DNA of 64,000 nucleotides from Datnioides undecimradiatus (taxonomy: Eukaryota; Chordata; Actinopteri; Lobotiformes; Datnioididae): positions 709,001-773,000 of the forward strand of contig WARS01002804.1 in assembly GCA_008933995.1 (NCBI GenBank). Reading direction: 5' to 3'. A program made the translations under genes and the position numbers. Numbering within the stretch: position 1 is the first letter of the stretch; each line of letters opens with the position of its first letter. Positions 1 through 11,779 of this stretch are shown here, one piece after another. The notes beneath the pieces were generated by a model. The model worked only from the letters and a program-made list of their open reading frames with translations. It was not told where the DNA came from and searched no databases.

Positions 1-159
1 TAGATTCCGCTAAGTGAATTATATGATATAAACAGGAAGCATTCATTCACGCTCTACATTTCACTGTGTATTTCTGTAAATAATCACGCAATCGAGTCAT
101 AAACGACACGATTTCCTCGTGAGTTCTCACTGGCGACAGGTCGCGCAGTTTCCACTCAC

Positions 160-283
160 CTGTGCCCGGCAGGTAGACGCTTCGAGCGGGTGCCGCCTCG
201 AGCGGAGCCGCGCCGAGCAACAGCAGCAGCAGCAGCAGCCTTAAACACGAAAGACAGGCCATGTTCACAGCGTGTGTTTTCAT
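160..283 (-). CDS. Signal-peptide first exon of a secreted protein, candidate smpdl3a (partial)
   Basis: An open frame on the minus strand encodes a short N-terminus followed by a strongly hydrophobic Leu run and small residues (MACLSCLRLLLLLLLLGAAP), a clear signal peptide. Two start codons are possible, at 281-283 and 260-262. The frame stays open to 47, but a strong splice donor (ACAG then GTGAGT, 154-159) lies inside it, so the coding exon most likely ends at 160 after ...SVYLPGTG, in phase 1, and the gene continues past the left edge. Mammalian SMPDL3A is the head-to-tail downstream neighbour of FABP7, and its secretory leader is followed closely by the catalytic region. Order and strand here match. 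The identification rests on synteny and signal peptide only; no phosphodiesterase motif is in the window. The Leu run is coded partly by a CAG/CTG trinucleotide tract. Confidence 0.5.
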
Positions 284-2017
284 TCCGTATAAACTAAAAG
301 CGTCTATCTGGACAAGATCCTCTGACATAAACAGGAAGTATTGTGGAAGGCTGGTCACGTGACTACTTCTGTTTTGAAGCTCAGGGGGAGGGACTTCTAA
401 AAACTGTGCACGGTTGGAGCTGAGCAGTGAAGAGGTGGATGCAGCTATATTACATTTACTCAGATACTCCACATAAGTATTTTAATGATTTACTTTAACT
501 CTACGTGGGCGTTTCTGTTTCAGGCAACTTAAATGCTGTTATTCCACAATACAATTCAGTGGCAACTACTCTTTTTTTTGCAGTTTATCACATTAATTCA
601 GATTACATACAAAACATAGGATGACTGTATAACACAAGGTGCATTATTGTATATTTAACGCCACAAACGATCACATGAAATATATATAATGTGACATTTT
701 ATAAATAATATTTTTTAAACAATAATTAGCTCTTATATACTTTGTTATAGATAGATAAACTTGAAATTGTTCTAAGACACAAAATTGCAAATTTAAATTC
801 AGTTTTTACATTTTTTAAATTTATATTGTCATTATGACGCCTTTGTTTGACATCAAGGTAACACATGACCACTCTTGCACAGGTTACGCCTCGTGTGGAC
901 ATGAGTCACGGGTTACTTGTCCTTATTTAATAGTTTGATATATGAGTCAAACCATCCAGTATTTCATACATCTTTTACCTAACGCACACAAAATGTCGTG
1001 ACTCCTCTTTCCATAGTTCTAACAGTCAACATCTCTGGTTTAAACAAAATAAACTCACTTTAATTTGCAGAGTTAGTTGTGAAATTATCAGGAGAGGATG
1101 GAGGTCGGCCATCAGAGAGGCATTGTGGTGGAAACACTAGAAAGACTAACCTTGACAGTTTTGATTAATTTTCTATCAAATTTGAATAAAGTGTATCATA
1201 AATGGAGTCTGGTGGGTTATACAGAGCATTATAACAGCTGCCTTCACATGTTCACTATAAGGAAAACCAACGAGCTGCAGCAGGACTGCAATGCTTCAAA
1301 TATAAAAGCACGGATGCTTCAAACACAGCAGAAGATCTCTACAATCAGCATCGTTTCAAGATTAGTGCCAGTTAATCCACAAGTGAAATACGGTCACAAT
1401 CTAGAGATATGGTGTTGAATAATAGCCACAAAAAAGCTTTTTGCAGAACCATATGATGCCACGGTGAAGCTGACCTTTGACCTTTTGGATCCAAAAACAT
1501 CATCACTTCATCATTTTATCCCTTTAGACATTTGTGTGAAACCATGTCATGATCAATTTCTGAGTTATGTCCAAAAACAAGTTTGGTCACAGTGACCTTT
1601 TGACCTTCAACCACCAAATTCTAATGAGGTCATCCTTCAAACCAACAAAGTGGACTTTTGCACCCACACTGTTCGCTCTGAGGAGATAACGTGAACTGAT
1701 GCACCTGCTCAAACTTTGCCCAGAAAATAGCCTCATTATGCCACCAGTGTTTTATTTGGGGGGTAAATTATGTTTGACATTTTGTAAACTGATTCTCAAA
1801 TTCACATAAATTTTCTCAAACATGTGCATCCATGCATTGTTTTTTTGAGAAATTAAAGAATAATAAGTTTTAACCATAACGTAGTGGTACATGATGGCCT
1901 CATGCTATTAACGGTTATTGGTCCCCACGACCAGAAAGAGATTCAGTGCGTTAAATTCCACGGTAAATATAGTAAAATATAAATAAAGAGACAAACATTT
2001 ACTGTGTTTTTTAAAAT
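284..2017. other. Intergenic DNA between the signal-peptide gene and fabp7
   Basis: AT-rich sequence with no supported gene. The 106-residue frame at 1098-1418 has no recognisable domain. The only recognisable content is the dispersed repeat at about 1430-1750, listed separately. Confidence 0.6.
1430..1750. repeat. Dispersed teleost repeat with TGACCTTTGACC words
   Basis: The stretch contains the words tgacctttgacc and gtgaccttttgacc plus text about a footprint of a few hundred bases that I associate from memory with a very common interspersed repeat in fish genomes. No coding capacity is seen. Family assignment needs a repeat library search; boundaries are approximate. Confidence 0.45.
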
Positions 2018-2023
2018 TTTATT
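2018..2023 (-). terminator. Candidate polyadenylation signal of fabp7
   Basis: AATAAA on the minus strand, about 215 nt downstream of the fabp7 stop codon, a usual spacing for a fabp 3' UTR. It is the first canonical hexamer I see after the stop. Confidence 0.45.
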
Positions 2024-2237
2024 TCATGTTTCACACAGGGCTGCAAAGACGATCCATCCATCACGACAGAAATGTTTTCATATATATAAAAAAAAAAAAA
2101 TTCTTACAAAACACGTGCAGCCTGCAGGCCGGGTACATGTGGAGGAGGATGAAGTGCAAAGAGAAGCATACAGTCAATAATAATTAGAAAAATCAACACT
2201 TCCTGGCCGGCTCGGGACGCGGTCAGTCGTGGAGGAC

Positions 2238-3719
2238 TCATGCCTTCTCGTAGCTGCGCACTGCGTGGACATCTTCAAAGGTCAAATTCTGCAGGAGGAA
2301 GAGAAGAAGAAGCCACAGCTTGTGAATATGAGCAAGCTGCTTTGACTATGAATTCATAAAAAGCCATTTATTTATCATTCTGAGATGTGTTTTGTGACCT
2401 TTTATTACTTATTTGTTTCATCGGTGTCTTAGACGTCATTTACGTCATTTACGTCATTTACCCAAAGAGTTGTTGACCTGCTGGGGTTTTATGCACCAAC
2501 CTCTTAATTTGTATCCAACAAGCTGTACATTTTCTGGTTTGTGAGATATTTCTTTTTATTTGAGAGCAAAGGAGTCTGAATGGAAAAGCAGTTGGGTATA
2601 TATGCAAATAAGAAGTCCTGAAATGGAAAATAGACTCCGAAACACAAGGAACATTTTCTAAACTGAGGTATTTTTGGTGCTTTATTCGAAAAATTCTGAC
2701 TTGTTGGACTAACCCCATTTATGACCACACTGAAACATTCATATATGGACTGCCACTCTGTACGTTCTTATTAAATGGACTCTATTTACATGATGCATCG
2801 TGATAAAGTCATGCAGGACAGGAAAAAGAAGCACAAGTGAGCCAGGTCCGTTCGTCTTACCATGATCATCTTGCCATCCTTGATTTCTCGGACAAACTTG
2901 GTCTCCTTGCCGTCCCACTTCTGGACGTGGACCAACTTGTCTCCCTCCAGAGTCACCGTGGACTGAAAGACAAAGGAACGTTTTTAACAAGCGAGGCGGA
3001 AAATTGGTGTTGGTGGTTCACAAGTCTATAGAAACAAAAGAAACTCCAAGTTGGATCAGAACCACATTCAAAAAAGAGCCTTTTTCACATATTATTGACT
3101 CAACACATGAGGATGTAATAAAAATTAAAGATTTTTTTCATAAATGTTGAGTTAAATCCCAGTTAAGTGGGAGTTAGAGACCTTTTTGAAACCCCTCTAA
3201 CACTGCTGGTGGCTCCAGACTGGACTTGATGATGGTTTGTTGAGCGTGACAACTGCCAGCGTTTGGTCTCTTCTACATTTAGAAGTTTTGGGGTGAACTC
3301 ACTTTGCAGTTCCTGTCGTCAGCGGTGCTCTCGTCGAACTCCTCTCCCAGCTTGAAGGAGATCTCTGTGTTTTTGAAGGTGCTCTGGGTGCGAATCACCA
3401 CCTTGTCGCCCTCCTGGCTGATGATTACAGTCGGCTTGGTGACGTTACCCACCTGCCGGGTGGCAAAGCCCACACCTGACCAGGAGACAGCGTTGGAATA
3501 TGGCCGTTAGTGGGTTTTGTGATGACTTCTGAACATTTTGTTTGTAAAAGGCCCAAAAAAAAGGCAAAATCTGAAGGGTCTGACATGACGCATGACAGCT
3601 TCTTTCAGCCTGAACAAACCAAAACAAGCTAATTAATGTTACTCACCCAGAGCTTTCATGTACTCATCAAAATTCTCACTGTCAACCAGTTTCCAAGTGG
3701 CACAGAAGGCGTCGACCAT
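2238..3719 (-). CDS. fabp7: Brain-type fatty acid-binding protein (Fabp7), complete, four exons
   Basis: A cytosolic carrier of long-chain and polyunsaturated fatty acids, known from radial glia and retina. Exons are 3647-3719 (73 nt), 3303-3475 (173 nt), 2861-2962 (102 nt) and 2238-2288 (51 nt). These are the canonical lengths and phases of the FABP family and give 132 residues. All introns are GT..AG. The N-terminus [11 protein letters not shown], the segment [19 protein letters not shown] and the end AVRSYEKA match the FABP7 subtype much better than heart or adipocyte FABPs. The fatty-acid carboxylate-binding Arg of the C-terminal RxY motif is present (VRSYEKA). At the exon 3/4 junction the usual MTLTF reads MNLTF. 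Zebrafish has fabp7a and fabp7b; I cannot say which this is. It lies tail-to-head before the signal-peptide gene. Confidence 0.96.
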
Positions 3720-3817
3720 GGTGAAGGTTTTCAGAGAGCCAAAGTAATCTCCAAAGGACACTGAGCAAGCTGCAGCTTTTGCAAGTTTCCCCCCGTTGTG
3801 TTACTATTCTGCTCCTT

Positions 3818-3860
3818 ATTATTATGCATGCAGGTGGGTGGCGCCTTGCAGCCCATTGGC
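3818..3860 (-). promoter_or_regulatory. fabp7 proximal promoter: CCAAT box and POU-like/TATA-like site
   Basis: About 100-140 bp upstream of the fabp7 start codon, the minus strand has an inverted-orientation CCAAT box (GAGCCAATGG, 3852-3860). Closer to the gene is ATGCATAATAAT (3818-3829), which resembles both a POU/octamer half-site and a weak TATA element. Mammalian FABP7 is known to be controlled by POU factors. The transcription start cannot be fixed from sequence. Confidence 0.35.
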
Positions 3861-5241
3861 TCAGGAGATTTTCCTCCGGGTTGTTATTGGATATTTTAAC
3901 TGGGTCACGGTCTTTCGGACCCTTAGAGAAGTTTTTTTTTCTTTTTTTTTTAAGAGCTAAATTAGCCCATTTGTATGCTTAATGATGTAATTACTCTCAT
4001 TCATGGATGTCAGTTGGGTTTGGTGAGGTAACGTGTTGTGCCATATCTCACAGACTAATGAAAATCCACATTTAAGAGCAAATAAAGACCTAAAATATGA
4101 CTTACATTTACTTTACAAACAGGGAAACAGTCCACTGAGATCCCTTCGAGTTGGTCTGACAGAGAGGATCAGTCAGAAAGTGTATGACTTGGTGGTAAAT
4201 GTGAGCCAGAGCGAGCTTCAGGAGCTAATCCATATCTATGTTATAATTAATTTTCCTTGTCTTAATCCCCTGTCGGCCTTTTGTTGGAGACGGACCTGCT
4301 TGTGTGAGGAATGCGTCCTGTAGGGGAGCGTCGGTGAAGCAGAATCAATTTGTTTGACAGCCCTTTGTCCTGAACTGCATTAACAACCCCCCCCCCCCTC
4401 AGCACACACACGCACAAAACTGCAATTTCTTCATGCTCAACACACACACTAATTAACGTCCATAAACCTTCTTTGTGTGTCTGTGTGAGAGACCGCGTAC
4501 GGTCAGCTTTCTATGTTTGCGTCACGTTTGCTTCAAGATTAAAAACGGACGGAAGTTTATTTTTAATTTAACTGACTCAGTTTTTACATACAGATGATCT
4601 ATAGATATTTATGGATACAGTGTTTGTTTCCATCCTGCAACTTAAGACAACACATGCGAACAGACAAACACAAGAGCGTCTGTGCTGCGTTTTCATCTGT
4701 TTGTCAAATCAGTGAAGGTCTTCTCGTAATCACCTTCTGATTTTGCTTCTTTTTGCATGTGCTGAGCTCTCAGGGCCGCCATGCTTTCTCCCTCAAAGCC
4801 AACCCTTGATGAAAAACAAACGCCATCTTCATACAAGAGTGAATCTTTTTGCAAACACTGTAGGAGTTACTCACTTGATTTGTGTGGTTGCTCTGAGATA
4901 CACCTCAAGGTGCACCAGCACTCAGCTAATATGAAGATACATGTAGAAAATATCAGTAAAAGTACAATTTGATCACTCTGACCAAAGTTTACGGAGCATG
5001 CTTTGTTTTATTCTGATCTCCTGAGATTTCCAGAGCATGAGCCCAGTCTGCTGGGGGGAGTGTCTACACAGTTTTGGCTAATATTCAGTGGCTGGTGAAT
5101 GGACGGATGGGGGGAAGGATCTCTGGCGCCATACTGTGGTCATAAAACAGTTATTTGAAATAAAGCTGCAACAGCTGCTCTTTCCCCTAGTTTGTAGGGA
5201 TGTCCTGCTCTCTGCAGATTTACAGCAACTACATTATCTAT
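3861..5241. other. Intergenic DNA between fabp7 and the receptor array
   Basis: No supported gene. A C homopolymer followed by CA-rich sequence lies near 4386-4450. Short open frames (4033-4323, 4743-4934, 4781-4972) show no domain, signal peptide or splice logic. Confidence 0.55.
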
Positions 5242-8200
5242 CTATCTATAGTAGATGTTGGCATAGAGGGGGCAGGAATCAGCAGAGGCTGCAGCAGAAG
5301 AAGATGATCTCACGGTGTTGTAGGTCACACATCTTCATCTTTACCCCTGAACCTGGAAAACAATGAAACAAACACACAGCAGGTGAAGTACACAACAATT
5401 AATGACACAGGATAAACTGAGCCATGTAAACACAGCACAACACAAAGCAGTGACTCAGTGAAGTCGGGTCAGTGTGAAGACTCTGTGTTAAACATGTGTT
5501 CACTACAACCAGACAGGCAGAAGCCATCTGGCCTCTATGGTTGGTGAAGCTGATGGAGGCGTAGGAAACCCCACCGTCAGGATCAGCCTGCACACAGAGG
5601 ACAACATCATAACCAGCGATTTTGTTTTACTTACATTTATTTTTTAGTGTATTTCATTTTTTTGTAGATGAAAACACATAAAAATGATGCCTCAGTGGAG
5701 CATCCTCAACCAATCAACAATTCATCTTTCAGTTCTCTACTGTGCTGTTGTACGGAGTGTAACAAAACTGGCAGTAAAAACCTTAGACATCAAAGGGTTT
5801 TCTGAAAGAAAGTATGATGTGGAAAAATGCAGAAATATTCTATAACTGACTCTGGATCAGCTGTAAGACACATTTCTGTGTGTCAGCAGCTTCATAAACT
5901 GATTCTGGATCAGCTGTGAAGACACATTTGTGTGTCAGCAGCAGCTTGATAAACTGACTCCCTGGATCAGCTAAAGACAGTTTCTGTGTGTCAGCAGCTT
6001 GATAAACTGACCCTGGATCAGCTGTAAGACACATTTCTGTGCTCCTCTTTTCAGCCGCTGCTTGTTTTTAACTCTGTATCCGAAGCAGATGAAGGATTTC
6101 ATTTCGCCGGACGCCTGATTCGAAGTTATCAGGAGAAAACAAGCTGAGCAACGTTAGCGTTAGCTCTCGGCTCGCCTCCAGGACGCCCCGCAAAGCGTCG
6201 ATACAGCGCGGGGAGAAACAGTGGTTTTAAGGTGGAAACCGCTTTATTCAGTGTTTCCGGGTTTGAATCATGAAGACAACAACTCCCAGCATCCCATCAT
6301 TGCTGCGGAGGTCACATGACTGCAGCTTTGTCATTGTTTCTCATTGGGAGATGGAAATCTAATGTGCCCTTGAAGAAACTGATATATGTTGTTGTGTGTC
6401 ATTGGAAAATTAGTAAGTGGCAGTTAGTAGCCGGCGAGATTAAAATAAATGACACAATTTCCTGTTTTATGAGTCACCACCGGTATCATATATGAGACTC
6501 CTGCTGTCATTTCTGACCTTTGCTGCTGCAGCCACTAAGTTTGAACACAACAAAGTCAACACTGCTTATCTCAACGTGTTCTTTCTCAGCTATATATTTA
6601 AACTTTATGGTACAAAGCTTGTGTTTAACTCACAATGTTGTTATCCATCCGTTTCGCTTCTCTGAAAAAAGACAAACAAGAGAGTTGAATCGAGCTTGCA
6701 AAGAGGAAATTCAGCCTTAAATAAACTTTTTTGTCAGTGTCATTTATGCCGACCTCGAGTTGTTTTTCTTCTCTTGATTTTCACAACGATTATTATAACT
6801 GCAACTAAAACCACAGCTGCGATGATGCACAGCCACCACAGATCTGCAAAGATAATGAAAATCTTTTTAGAAAAGTTTGTCTGAAGCTTCCTGTTTGGTT
6901 CTGCAAAATCATCTAACTAGAGACGAGACGAGACCTACATGTGATTTTTAAAAGTGCGTTTTAACATTCATTAGATACGTTGATCAATCAAACTGTTTGT
7001 GCACAAACGCTATCCAGTTACAAATAATAAACTCTACTGCATGTTTGATAAAAAACCAGTGTGATCCCATGAACGCATGAAAGGAAAGGAGCAGGTGACC
7101 TTCGTTGTTCATCGACCACAGTCAGGTGACCTTTGTCGTCATGGTAACACAACAAACACATGGGTAAAAAGTTAGTTTTTGAAAAGATCATGGTTTTGGT
7201 TCAATCTAAGGAAGAAAAAGATTATGTTACATACATGACATAAGTGAACATGACACAAAGGTTGAACTTTTCACAATCAGTCACATGACATATGTCTCTC
7301 TATGACATTAAAACACAAAATGGCGTGCGAAAAGCAAAAAATGTAGAGAGCAAACATGAAATAACCAGAGACAGTGGCGGGTTGTTCACACGACATTTGC
7401 TGAGACAAAACAATCAAAAGATAATCTGACCTCAGTTACTTCAGCTCCGCCCCAAAGCTTACAGGTGTTGGTTGAAGCACAAACAAAAAAAACAGTGCAA
7501 CTAAAAGTAACAAGTATCACAGGAGTCTGGGGTCTGTAAATACGGTTGAACTGGAAGTAAACCTTAAAACGTCTCCTTTGTTGTTAAGGAACACTGTCAA
7601 CTCTTTTTTTCCCTTCCAAAAGGCAGTTTGTGCCTTCTGTCTGAATTTGTGCAAAAAATCATCTACAACCACTTTGTAAACATTGAACCAAAAAGATGAC
7701 AAACCAGACACAAAGTGTGTCAGTGTCTCAAAGGTCTTCTGCCTGCTCGTCTTTGCTGACTGTGAATTTAGTAGAAACAGAAAAGTGCTGAGTCGCTACC
7801 TTTGACTTCTGATGCAGCGTCTTCAGCTTCTGCTGTTGTTGAATTAATTGTTGTTGTTAGTGTTGTTAGAAAGAGCAAGCTGTTGTGTCTTCACCTGAAC
7901 AGATGAAACAATGCACTGCTGTGTCTAAACATTTAAAACTTCAAATCCATAAATTAAACTATCGTTTTAGGCTGATTCTTCACTCTGCTTGAAGTGACTT
8001 TTAAACAGCTCAACATGTTCTCACCTGGTTTCTCAGCTGAGGATCTAGAACTGAAGAGAAACAGGCTGAACTTTTGTCTCCATCAGTCACTTCTACACTT
8101 TAATGAGTCAGACTTTGATGCACATGTGATGAGAAGTCAGAAGCTGAACAGAGGCAGAGCAGGGAGACGTCTGAGATGTCTTCAACTCCTTGTTGTCTTT

Positions 8201-9018
8201 ATCCACATCTCCACTCTCCATACAGCCATCACTTCACCTGAGATCAAGACTCTTCAGTGTCGACACAGAGCAGTTGATGTCACCCCATCATGGATCTCAG
8301 TTCAGTCATCAGAAGACACGGAGATATCAGAGAGAAAGATGTCCAGAGTAAAACTCATCAGTGCGGGATCATAATTATTGTGATGTTTCAGTCTGTTGTT
8401 CTAACGGAGGACAGTTTGGAGCTGAAAAACATGATGAGATGGAAATACACTACCGGTGGGGCAACAGACAGATCAACCCCAGAGTCTGACCTGTTTATTG
8501 CTTCCTATGAACTGCTGACAGAAAAATCCACCAGCATCCTCAGCTGAGACCTTCTTTATAACCAGAGAACAGTTCTCTGCAACACTCAGTCTGCCTGATT
8601 TGGTTTTCTCATGTTCTCTAATCCGTCCATGTTCAACCAGCTCGACTGTTGCTCTGTTTCCTGGATCACTGAACAGCCATGTAGTATATTCACATCTTCG
8701 CTGACCGTCTATCACATTTTCACAAGACAAAGCGACTTCATGTCCAACTCCTACAACGATGGAGGAATAATGGTTTCCAGCTGCTGCTGTTAAGAAGATG
8801 AGAGAAATGATGAAAATGAGTGAAATGATAAAATGTCTGTTATGTTCAGAGTTATTTCTTCTTCCTGGTCGTCTTAGTTAAATGAGATAGTCACTAAATC
8901 CCTGTTAATAGTAATTACTGGGTTAGTTCTGCCTTCATAGGTGATATATGTATTCTACTCAAACTGAAGCAGCACCATGAGAAATAAAGACATTTGAATC
9001 CATTTTGAACTCAGCCAT
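5242..9018 (-). pseudogene. Type-2 Ig receptor copy T2-a, all eight exons recognisable but damaged
   Basis: Eight exons align in order with the intact gene IgR-B: signal peptide 8958-9018, V-type Ig 8454-8786, second Ig 8025-8306, stalk 7800-7894, TM 6754-6843, short exon 6634-6661 (28 nt, one short of the family's 29), ITIM exon about 5519-5587 (GVSYASISFT) and tail 5242-5352. The V exon still reads LSCENV, CEYTTWLF and SVAENCSLVIKKVSAEDAG. The TM exon is intact, with DLWWLCIIAAVVLVAVIIIV then a KIKRRK stop-transfer patch. Damage includes an extra base after the start region that shifts the signal peptide, a degraded first donor, a frameshift near the V-exon end, several stops in the second Ig exon, and two in-frame stops in the tail exon. 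Several lesions are single-base indels, so sequencing error in a collapsed repeat is possible. Confidence 0.7.
5838..6040. repeat. Minisatellite, about 53-bp unit, about four copies
   Basis: Imperfect tandem copies of a unit containing ctggatcagctgtaagacac and tctgtgtgtcagcagcttga. The array lies in the intron between the ITIM exon and the 29-nt exon of T2-a. The same unit recurs in the matching intron at about 20840-21090, and once in crip2 intron 1 near 60930-60990 in reverse orientation. Confidence 0.8.
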
Positions 9019-9675
9019 CGTGATTCTCTCGCCTCTGCTTGGTCCGCTCTCGCTCTTCTTGCTTTGTAAATTGCCTGAGCTCCTGAATTCAGGAGCTTTA
9101 ATGAGAGGTGCTGGCTTCACTTCCTGTGGTTCGTATGATGTTACTCTCTATTAGGCATCTTTTAGTCTGAATTTATGCATCTCCAAACACAAAAACTCTG
9201 TTGCAGTTTTCACTTTATTATTTTTGAAATGCAGTTTTTCTGTGACAGGAACAGAAAAAATGTTTCTTGCATTGATGGAGCCAATCCAACGCTGCAACTA
9301 ACAAACTGTGTTAGACCGCTGTTGGTGCCACAGTGTCCAGTCCCACGGTGCATGTGTGGCAATGACGTGTTTCACCTCATGAAGAGAAAAAGAAGAAGAG
9401 GACTGAGGAAGTTGAAGGTGTGAAGATTGTCAGTTGAGATAAATGTTTATAATCATGCAGCATGTTGTCTTTAAATAGTGTCTAATAGGAAACAGACAGG
9501 AGTCCTGCTGATGTTTGACTGACAGGTGAAGAGTCAAACTCCTGGTGCACCAGCAGCAGCTGGGAAAGAACCCAGATCAGATGATATCTAACTGCTCTGA
9601 GGTCAGTTGAGCTGTTAACTAACACAGCAAGTTTCTTCTACATCAGTTCGGTTTCAGGTCTGATTTGCAACTCAC
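9019..9675. other. 5' flank of T2-a and 3' flank of T1-a
   Basis: No coding sequence. The sequence around 9450-9610 (gcatgttgtctttaaatagt and following) is a module-flank repeat that recurs near 13115, 24310 and 40360, always just beyond a type-2 first exon. It is useful as a module boundary marker. Confidence 0.6.
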
Positions 9676-10584
9676 AGTGTTGTCATCAGCTGGTCTCTGG
9701 TTCCCTGGAAAATAAAGCACAGAGTAACATTTCAGCTCTAAACTCACAGTTTGTGTTCATCGCTGGAAACAAGCGTTGCTCTGGAAGCTTCTCACCCTCA
9801 GCTCTGATGAGAAGAACAGTGACCACAGTGACCAGGAGGAGTTCAGCCACACGCATCGCCAACATGACGAGTCGCATCAAATCAACATCCTGTGTGAGCT
9901 GTGAGAAAATAATGTGAGAATATCAGAAGCTCAACACACGTGATCAGTCGTGTTAGTGACGTGGCTGCAGGGAAGGAAACAATGTTTCAGCATCTCTTAA
10001 CAGCGCTTTGTGTGTGTGTGTAAATCACATTCACAGCTCTGACATCTGTTTGATATTTAACACATACGAGCAATCAACTTTGTTTTTACCTTCTTGTGCT
10101 GTCGTTGTTGTTGCTATTGTTGTTGTCATTGTTGCTGCTGGTTGTGGATCTTGCTGTCATTGCTGCATTATCACCAGACAAATTTCAAAACAACAACAAG
10201 AAACAGATAAATACTAAAAGTTTCTGGTTAATAAACAGAAATAGTGTTGTCATGAAGCTAAGTATCAAGCAGCTCACTACATCTCACCTGGTTTGTCATT
10301 AGAGGATCACTGGCTGAAGAAAAACTGCTGCACTTTTGTTGTTATGTAAAGATCTAAAGTCACTTCACACCTTGAAACAACTCAAGATACTTTTGTCTTC
10401 TGCTCAAGAGAAGAGGTAGGAAATGTTGTAGTAATCTCGAGCACAGAGGTGTCTGCGTGACTTTGTTATTTTCATCCACATCTCGACCTCCATACAGCCA
10501 CTTCACTCTGTGTCTACACTCTTGTCTCTGCATCAGCACAGAGCAGGTTAATGTCACCACATCATGGTTCTTGTGTTCAGTCAA
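9676..10584 (-). pseudogene. Type-1 Ig receptor copy T1-a lacking first two exons
   Basis: Recognisable exons are the second Ig domain (10288 to about 10582; MTEHKNHDVVTLTCSVL, VKWLYGGRDVDENNK), a Thr/Asn-rich stalk (10090 to about 10174), TM (9796-9889; RVAELLLVTVVTVLLIRAEG) and the intact 29-nt exon (9676-9704; NQRPADDNT). The TM exon is one base longer than the in-frame T1-b exon. The V and signal-peptide exons are absent: near 10735 the sequence passes directly from the intron just inside the V donor to the 5' flank seen beyond 42745 in T1-d. The tyrosine tail exon is not found downstream. Without leader or V domain it cannot encode a normal receptor. Confidence 0.65.
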
Positions 10585-10739
10585 CAGAAGACGGAGACAT
10601 TGTGAGAGAAAGACAACAAGAGTAAAATCATCAGTGTGATCATAATTATTGTGATGTTTCAGTCTGTTGTTCTAATGAGACAGTTTGAGCTGAAAACATG
10701 ATGATGGAAATACTCACTGTGTCAACAGACAGATAGTCT

Positions 10740-11770
10740 GATTTGTCTAGAAAATGAAGCACCCACTTCCCTGTGAAACTCCCTTCTTCTGAACAACCAA
10801 AGATATTTAGTCACTTGGCCAACACAATTGATATACATTGGATCTTCAACCAGATTTAACAGCAGATTGTCATGGTTTTGAGTTTTATCCTGTTTTCATC
10901 TTGAGTTGCTGTCTTGTCTGCCTTTCAGTAGGCTGCATTCACTTCTCTCTTCTGTGTCACCTGTGTTCATCCATCCATCCATGTTCCTTCGCTTATCCGG
11001 GGCAGTAGTCTCCAGCAAGGAGAGAAAGTCCTTTCCCAGCCACTACTACTAGTTGCAGATATATGGTCTCTTTAGCGAGTCCTGGATCTGCCCCGGAGTC
11101 TCCTTCCGGATGGAACACCTCCCCAGGGAGATGTCCAGTAGGTATCCTGATGCCCAAACCACCTCAGCTGGCTCCTCTTGAGGAGGATTTGTGTTTGACT
11201 GCTTGGATTTGCATTCTTATTCTTTGGTCAGCTACCTATAGCTCAAGTGATCATAGGGTGAAAATGAGAGCTCTCCTTTCAGCTCAGCCTTCTTCACTAC
11301 TGTGGATCAGTGTAGTACTCAGATCACGGGCGCTTGCCCCTTATTCACCTGTCAACCACCTCTGTCTCTGTTCCCTAATTGCCTAATTCTGTATCTCTTT
11401 AGCCTCCACTCTATATTATTGTGCCCTGCTGTCTGAACGCAGCACATGCCTAAGCACAAACCTGTCGAGTTCAGTTTGGTTAGTCATTTCCTATTTTAAG
11501 TACCTTGTCTTGTTTCAGGCCTTGGTGCTTCCTGCCTGTTGTCATTGTCACCATTGTTGAACTCGCTTCATCTGTGTGCTGTCAGCCTTCCCTCCCCTTT
11601 AGAGAATATAGCTTCTTTCCTTTGTTTTGTTGTGTTCTCCATCTAATCTCATTCTCTCCACAAGACAAAGCGATTTTAAATCTAACGGTGACACCAGAAC
11701 AAATATTCACATGCAGCTTTGGGGCAAACAAAACACAGTATTTATCAAAATGTGTTAATAATGCCCAGTG
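10740..11770. repeat. 5' flank repeat of type-1 modules (copy 1)
   Basis: Sequence following the deleted T1-a start matches 17460-17930 and 42745-43255. It includes gtcatggttttgagttttat, tccatccatccatgttcctt and the gacctggtgg-like end. No gene is supported; open frames here are repeat-derived. Parts resemble the dispersed C/T-rich repeat seen at 45.9, 49.7, 53.3 and 54.0 kb. Confidence 0.5.
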
Positions 11771-11779
11771 ACCTGATGG

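Noticed and set aside
5838-6040. Regularly spaced repeats suggesting a CRISPR-like array
   Set aside because: Head-to-tail minisatellite units without unique spacers, in a vertebrate intron.
7994-8374. 126-residue plus-strand open frame
   Set aside because: Antisense shadow of the T2-a second Ig exon.
10096-10302. Plus-strand frame starting with a Leu/Val run, resembling a signal peptide
   Set aside because: It is the reverse of a GTT/AAC trinucleotide tract encoding the receptor stalk on the minus strand.
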